Assembly: GCA_002898855.1 (NCBI GenBank)
Contig: BEIR01000002.1
Span: forward strand, 1 to 22,769
DNA: 22,769 bases
From: a bacterium HR41
Lineage (GTDB): Bacteria; Actinomycetota; Thermoleophilia; Solirubrobacterales; Thermoleophilaceae
Direction: 5' to 3'
Shown: positions 19,105-22,769 of the stretch, piece after piece
Numbering within the stretch: the stretch's first letter is position 1
Layout: the number at the start of each line of letters is the position of its first letter
Notes under the pieces: generated by a model
Database searches by the model: none
The model's input: only the letters and a program-made list of their open reading frames with translations
What the model was told of the DNA's origin: nothing
Program-made: the position numbers and the translations under genes

Positions 19105-19110
19105 TATGCT
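19105..19110 (+). promoter_or_regulatory. Possible leaderless -10 element for GT4-PHP gene
   Basis: TATGCT, then GCACGCG, then GTG at 19118 (spacing 7), only 8 bases after the ino1 terminator T-run. Because a terminator precedes it, the gene needs its own promoter, and there is no room for a leader with a ribosome site. Confidence 0.5.
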
Positions 19111-19117
19111 GCACGCG

Positions 19118-21034
19118 GTGGGCGACGAACGGTTCCGCATCGCCCAGGTGACTCCCTACCCCTGGGAGCACGATCACGAGGTCAACCGCTGGGTCGACCG
19201 GGTCGCGAGCGAGCTCGCCCGCCGCGGGCACGCGGTAGTGGTCGTGGCCCCATCGGACTCTCCCGACCTTGTGCGTCGTGGTCGAGAGCGGGTAGCCGCA
19301 CTCGCCGACGGCACGGAAGAGCCCGCGTGGGGCGAGCGCGCGGTGCTGTGCGTGGGTCACAGCGTGCCGTTTCGGCGCGGCGGGTCGCTCGCGCTGCCGA
19401 TCGACGTGTCGCGCACGATCGAGCGCCTTTTCGAGCGCACGGCTTTCGACTTCGTGCACGTCCACGAGCCGTTCGCGCCGAGCGCTTCGTCGGCAGCGTT
19501 GCGTCACGCGCGCTCGCTGTCGGTGGCGAGCTTTCACGCCGCCACCGAGCGCTTTCTCTCGACACAGCTAGCGCGACCGCTGGTACGCCTTCTCTTCAAG
19601 CGTCTCGACGGCCGCACCGCTAGCTACCGGGCGACGCGCGACCTCTTGGCACGCTTCTTCCCCGGCGACTACGAGCTCGTGACGCCAGGCGCGGCGCGCT
19701 TCGAGGCCGCGAGCGGCGACCTGGTGCGGGGCCTTGTGGAGGACGCGTCGGGCTGTCTGATCGGCTACGTCGCCGACGAGGAACCTGCCGCCCTGCGTCT
19801 GTTCCTGCGCGCGCTCAGGCGCCTTCCCGACGACGTGCCGTGGCGCGCAGTCGTGCTGGCGCGCGGCGGCGCCGCGCCAGCTCAGCCGCTGTCGCGGCGT
19901 CTGCGCGAGCGCGTGCGTTTCGTCGGCACCGGCGAACTCGACGAGGGGCGACTGCTAGCCGCCGCCGACGTCCTCGTGGCAGCGTCTTCAGGGGTGGCGG
20001 CGCGGCCGGGAACGGTGCTGGCGGCACTCGCTGCCCGCTGCGTCCCTGTCGTCTCGCGCGTGCCCCTCTACGAGGAGTGCGTCTCCGACGGCGAACGCGG
20101 TCTCCTCTTCCAGCCGCGCGACGCCGCCACTCTCGCGAGCCAGCTCGAACGGGTGGTGCGCTCCCCGAGCTTGCGCGACAACCTCGTTCGCGCGGCGGAG
20201 CCGCTGCGAGCGCACCTCGACTGGGCGCGTGTGGCGAGCGAGGTCGAAGCGCTCTATCGCCGTATCGCCGCGCACCGCAAGCCGGCTGCCGCCGATCCAG
20301 CGTTGCGCCGCAGGTTGGCACGCAAGCCCCTGATCGACGTTGACCTGCACATGCACACCGACCACTCGCCCGATTGCGCCACCCCCGTCGAGGCGCTGTT
20401 GGAGCGGGCCGAGCGCGTCGGCTTGGGGGCGATCGCCGTCACCGACCACAACGAGATCTCGGGCGCGCTCGAGGCTCGCGCCAAAGCCGACGGCCGCGTT
20501 CAGGTGATCGTCGGGGAAGAGATCAAGACCGCCGAGCAGGGCGAGGTGATCGGGCTCTTCATCGAGCGCAAGATTCCGCGCGGCCTCTCGCTGGCGGAAA
20601 CGATCGCCGAGATCCGCGCCCAAGGCGGGATCGTCTACGTCCCCCACCCCTTCGACCGCATGCACGCGGTGCCCGACTACGAGCATCTGCTGTCGGTGAT
20701 CGACGAGATAGACGCGATCGAGGTCTTCAATCCGCGCGTCGCCTTCTCGGCCTTCAACGAGGAGGCAGCCCGGTTCGCAGCCAAGTACCGCATCCCCGCC
20801 GGCGCCGGTTCGGACGCGCACGTCCTGCAAGGGCTGGGTTCGGTGCGCGTGCGGATGCGCGCGTTCGACGGGCCCGAGGAGTTCCTCGCCTCGCTGCGCG
20901 ACGCCGAGATCATCCGCGGCCGACGCAGCTTGGTGTACGTCCAAGCGCTCAAGTTCTTGCAGACACGCGCCGGTGTCGCACCGCGCGCCCAGCCGCGCCA
21001 GCGCAAACGCAAGCGCGACGCGAGCAAGACCTGA
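19118..21034 (+). CDS. PimA-like GT4 domain (degenerate) fused to PHP phosphoesterase domain
   Basis: A 638-residue two-domain cytosolic protein. Residues 1-385 have the GT-B fold of family-4 glycosyltransferases and resemble PimA: RIAQVTPYPW at the start, VHVHEPFAPS (113-122), VASFHAAT (136-143) with His140. The glycine loop (GGVQ in PimA) is replaced by HDHEVN, the R-x5-K phosphate-binding pair is replaced by VADEEPAA, and the EX7E motif is replaced by GVAARPGTVLAALAA. Residues 405-600 are a complete PHP domain: HMH (411-413), TDHN (442-445), GEE (466-468), HPFD (510-513), NPR (538-540), GSDAH (564-568), with metal ligands intact. A basic Lys/Arg tail ends the protein. GTG at 19118 is preferred; ATG at 19106 is in frame. 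The donor/acceptor and the PHP substrate are unknown. Confidence 0.85.
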   Translation: MGDERFRIAQVTPYPWEHDHEVNRWVDRVASELARRGHAVVVVAPSDSPDLVRRGRERVAALADGTEEPAWGERAVLCVGHSVPFRRGGSLALPIDVSRTIERLFERTAFDFVHVHEPFAPSASSAALRHARSLSVASFHAATERFLSTQLARPLVRLLFKRLDGRTASYRATRDLLARFFPGDYELVTPGAARFEAASGDLVRGLVEDASGCLIGYVADEEPAALRLFLRALRRLPDDVPWRAVVLARGGAAPAQPLSRRLRERVRFVGTGELDEGRLLAAADVLVAASSGVAARPGTVLAALAARCVPVVSRVPLYEECVSDGERGLLFQPRDAATLASQLERVVRSPSLRDNLVRAAEPLRAHLDWARVASEVEALYRRIAAHRKPAAADPALRRRLARKPLIDVDLHMHTDHSPDCATPVEALLERAERVGLGAIAVTDHNEISGALEARAKADGRVQVIVGEEIKTAEQGEVIGLFIERKIPRGLSLAETIAEIRAQGGIVYVPHPFDRMHAVPDYEHLLSVIDEIDAIEVFNPRVAFSAFNEEAARFAAKYRIPAGAGSDAHVLQGLGSVRVRMRAFDGPEEFLASLRDAEIIRGRRSLVYVQALKFLQTRAGVAPRAQPRQRKRKRDASKT

Positions 21035-21081
21035 TGCACCGTAGAGGAGGGTCTCGGGGAGCGTCAAAAGCCAGGGCACGG

Positions 21082-21687
21082 ATGCCCGCAACGGACGACG
21101 AGATCAGGGAGAAGTACCTCGAGCGGGCGATCCGTGAGCTCAACGAGCTGAACCGCGAGCTCTACGCCTGCGAGTGGTGCCCGCGCGCAGGGGCGATGCC
21201 GGTGCTGGGATCGGGCCACCCGTTGGCCGACATCTTCCTCGTCAAATTCGCGCCGACGCGAGCAGAGATCGAGGAGGGCGTGGCGTTCTACGGCCGTTCC
21301 GGAACGGCTCTCCTGAAGAGCTTCAACCGCCTCGGAATCGATCCGCTCTGTGTGTACGGGACGGTCGTCGTGAAGTGCCCGGTCGCCGATCTCGAGCTCT
21401 CGGACGCGCGCTGCCACGCCCGTCTGGCCGAGGAGTTCGCGATCGTCGAGCCGCGCATCCTGGTGGTGATGGGCGAACGTGCGCTCGAGGCCGTGAACGC
21501 TCTCGACCTGCCGCTGTCCGTGCCGCTCGAACCGAAGCTCGGGGTGGTGCAGCGGCTGACGCCGAGCTGCGAGGCGCTGTTCGTTCCCGACATCGACGAC
21601 TCGCTCGACGAGGAGCGCGCCAAGCGCGCGTTCTGGAACGCTTTCCGCGTGCTCGGCGAGTGGTGGGCGGCGTTCCCGCCCTACTAG
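21082..21687 (+). CDS. Divergent Fe-S uracil-DNA glycosylase-like protein
   Basis: A 201-residue protein of the UDG superfamily, nearest family 4. The four cluster cysteines are placed as in UDGa: Cys30-X2-Cys33, Cys99 in VVVKC, and Cys111. ADIFLVKFAP (49-58) aligns with ADIMFVGEAPG, and YGRSGTALL (70-78) with FVGxAGxLL. The GEAPGxxED catalytic motif is lost, and the C-terminal HPS-type motif is absent, with FVPDIDDS in that region. DNA repair activity is therefore doubtful; a binding or different nucleic-acid role is possible. The start is uncertain: ATG 21082 (weak AGGG five bases upstream) agrees with the family; ATG 21034, overlapping the preceding stop as TGATG, would add 16 basic residues. 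Confidence 0.75.
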   Translation: MPATDDEIREKYLERAIRELNELNRELYACEWCPRAGAMPVLGSGHPLADIFLVKFAPTRAEIEEGVAFYGRSGTALLKSFNRLGIDPLCVYGTVVVKCPVADLELSDARCHARLAEEFAIVEPRILVVMGERALEAVNALDLPLSVPLEPKLGVVQRLTPSCEALFVPDIDDSLDEERAKRAFWNAFRVLGEWWAAFPPY

Positions 21688-21728
21688 CGGGGGACGCCGG
21701 GCGACTCGCTTGACAGAATCAGGCGCGC

Positions 21729-21911
21729 ATGGATCTCGAAGAGCACAGCATCGAGCCACTGATCAAACGGCGCAGCTGCGAAGTCTGTGGCGTCGCGCTC
21801 ACCGAGGAGGAGATCCGCGCTGCGCTCGAGAGCGACGGACGCTTCCTCTGCACGGTCCACGCCAGCGAGGAGGTGCCGCTCGACGACGAGGAACTCGAGT
21901 CACCGGGCTGA
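21729..21911 (+). CDS. Small zinc-ribbon-like protein, function unknown
   Basis: A 60-residue acidic protein. CEVC at 17-20 and CTVH at 41-44 make a CxxC-X20-CxxH set likely to bind one zinc ion; the rest is a short helix (TEEEIRAALES) and an acidic tail. I do not recognise a named family. The ATG has no Shine-Dalgarno sequence; CAGAAT lies 9 bases before it, a weak -10 candidate. It follows the UDG-like gene by 41 bases. Its last 12 bases overlap the 3' end of the opposing methyltransferase gene. Coding status is supported by the paired cysteine motifs and acidic composition, but it is short. Confidence 0.65.
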   Translation: MDLEEHSIEPLIKRRSCEVCGVALTEEEIRAALESDGRFLCTVHASEEVPLDDEELESPG

Positions 21912-22769
21912 GCGGCCCGCGACCGCCCGCTTGAACGCCGCCACGCACTCGATGTGCGGCGTCTGCGGGAACATGTCGACAGGACGCACCCGCTCGAGCT
22001 CGTAGCCGGCCGCGACGATCGCGCGCGCGTTGGGCGCGAGCGTCGTCGGGTTGCAGGAGACGTAGACGATCCGCTTCGGCCGGGCGGCCAAGAGGTGCTC
22101 GAGCATCCGTTTGGAGAGACCGGCCCGCGGGGGATCGACGACCGCCACCGCGGGGGGCGTCGGAGCGCGCTCGCAGAGCTCTGGAAGCGCATCGGCCACG
22201 TCGCCGCAGTAGAAGGTCGCGTTGTCGATCGCGTTCAGCCGAGCGTTGGCGATCGCGTCGGCGACGGCACGCGGATTCAGTTCGAGGCCCAGCACGGCGC
22301 GCGCCTCCAGCGCCATCACCAGTCCGATCGTGCCGGTCCCGCAGAAGAGATCGAGCACGGTTTCCGTGCCGTCGAGTTCGGCGTAGGCGAGCGCGAGCCG
22401 GTAGAGCTCCTCCGCCATCTCGGTGTTGGTTTGGAAGAAGGCGTCGGGCGAGATCCGGAAGCGCAAGCCGCAGAGCTCCTCTTCGATCCACTCGCGCCCG
22501 GCGACAAGTTCGCTTTCGCCCCCGCTCGTCACCTCGGCGAGGGCGTCGGTGCGCGTCCAGACGACCCCCGTCGCTGGCAGCGCGGCCGCCAGCGCGGCCA
22601 CGTCCGGCGCGCCGGGCGCGGTGACTAGGCGCACCGAGAGATCTCCCGTCCGCCGCCCCTCGCGCACGACAAGATTTCGCAACAAGCCCTCGCGTGAACG
22701 TCGGTCGTAGGCCGACAGCCCGGCGGCGAGACACCAGTCGCGCACCGCGTTGCGCACCTGGTCGACCCG
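21900..22769 (-). CDS. TrmA/RumA-family RNA (uracil-5-)-methyltransferase (5' end cut by window edge)
   Basis: SAM-dependent m5U methyltransferase of tRNA or 23S rRNA. The visible 289 codons hold the central and catalytic domains: QVRNAVRDWC near the edge, the FRISPDAFFQTNTEMAEELY substrate segment, SAM motif VLDLFCGTGTIGL, DPPRAGLSKRMLEHL, and YVSCNPTTLAPN with the catalytic Cys, followed by DMFPQTPHIECVAAF. The frame is open to the right edge, so the N-terminal part (a TRAM domain and cluster-binding cysteines in RumA) lies outside. Without it the choice between 23S rRNA U1939-type and other specificities cannot be made. It overlaps the small zinc-ribbon gene tail-to-tail by 12 bases. Confidence 0.93.
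   Translation of the reverse strand, partial: RVDQVRNAVRDWCLAAGLSAYDRRSREGLLRNLVVREGRRTGDLSVRLVTAPGAPDVAALAAALPATGVVWTRTDALAEVTSGGESELVAGREWIEEELCGLRFRISPDAFFQTNTEMAEELYRLALAYAELDGTETVLDLFCGTGTIGLVMALEARAVLGLELNPRAVADAIANARLNAIDNATFYCGDVADALPELCERAPTPPAVAVVDPPRAGLSKRMLEHLLAARPKRIVYVSCNPTTLAPNARAIVAAGYELERVRPVDMFPQTPHIECVAAFKRAVAGRSAR

Noticed and set aside
19988..21091. Minus-strand 367-codon open frame opposite the GT4-PHP gene
   Set aside because: The PHP metal motifs are read from the plus strand; the reverse frame has no domain features.

Overview
This window reads as chromosomal housekeeping DNA from a very GC-rich actinobacterium. My best guess is the Thermoleophilia/Solirubrobacterales side of the phylum. 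The evidence is the strong G/C bias at third positions, an HspR-type (MerR-like) heat-shock repressor, an actinobacterial-type inositol-3-phosphate synthase, and the purSQ arrangement. The taxon is an inference from gene content. There are no tRNA or rRNA genes, IS elements, phage genes or CRISPR arrays, and no gene-free stretch longer than about 165 bases.

Layout. (1) Positions 1-5217, minus strand: a purine biosynthesis run, GYD-domain protein > purD > purE > purB > purC > purS > purQ, with purQ cut by the left edge. Junctions are tight: GTGA at purC/purS and TAGTG at purS/purQ. (2) Positions 5383-6672, plus strand: a cyclopropane-fatty-acid-synthase-family methyltransferase, ending tail-to-tail on clpB with a shared CTAG. 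(3) Positions 6669-13570, minus strand: one compact chaperone operon, dnaK > grpE > dnaJ > hspR > clpB. (4) Positions 13614-14396, minus strand: an endonuclease III. (5) Positions 14452-21034, plus strand: a polytopic membrane protein, an Aur1-like PAP2 enzyme, a CDP-alcohol phosphatidyltransferase resembling phosphatidylinositol-phosphate synthase, inositol-3-phosphate synthase, a strong terminator, and a PimA-like glycosyltransferase fused to a PHP phosphoesterase domain. (6) Positions 21082-21911, plus strand: a divergent Fe-S uracil-DNA-glycosylase-like protein and a 60-residue zinc-ribbon-like protein. (7) Positions 21900-22769, minus strand: the C-terminal part of a TrmA/RumA RNA m5U methyltransferase cut by the right edge.

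How they work together. The purine genes cover PRA to GAR (PurD), FGAM formation (PurS, PurQ; PurL presumably lies outside), and CAIR to AICAR (PurE, PurC, PurB). The chaperone genes form the DnaK-ClpB disaggregation system with their own repressor. The plus-strand lipid genes suggest an inositol phospholipid route: glucose-6-P to inositol-P (Ino1), inositol-P to phosphatidylinositol-P (CDP-alcohol transferase), a possible head-group or dephosphorylation step (PAP2), then possible head-group tailoring.

Most interesting points. PurE keeps the fold but has substitutions in all its active-site motifs. The GT4 domain of the GT4-PHP fusion has lost its usual glycine loop, R/K pair and EX7E motif while the PHP domain looks intact. 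The last codons of hspR appear to double as a clpB promoter with a perfect dyad, and a 10-base motif is shared with the dnaK promoter. Four genes without a Shine-Dalgarno sequence share TAnnCTGC 6-8 bases ahead of the start codon (measured from TAnnnT), which suggests leaderless transcription.
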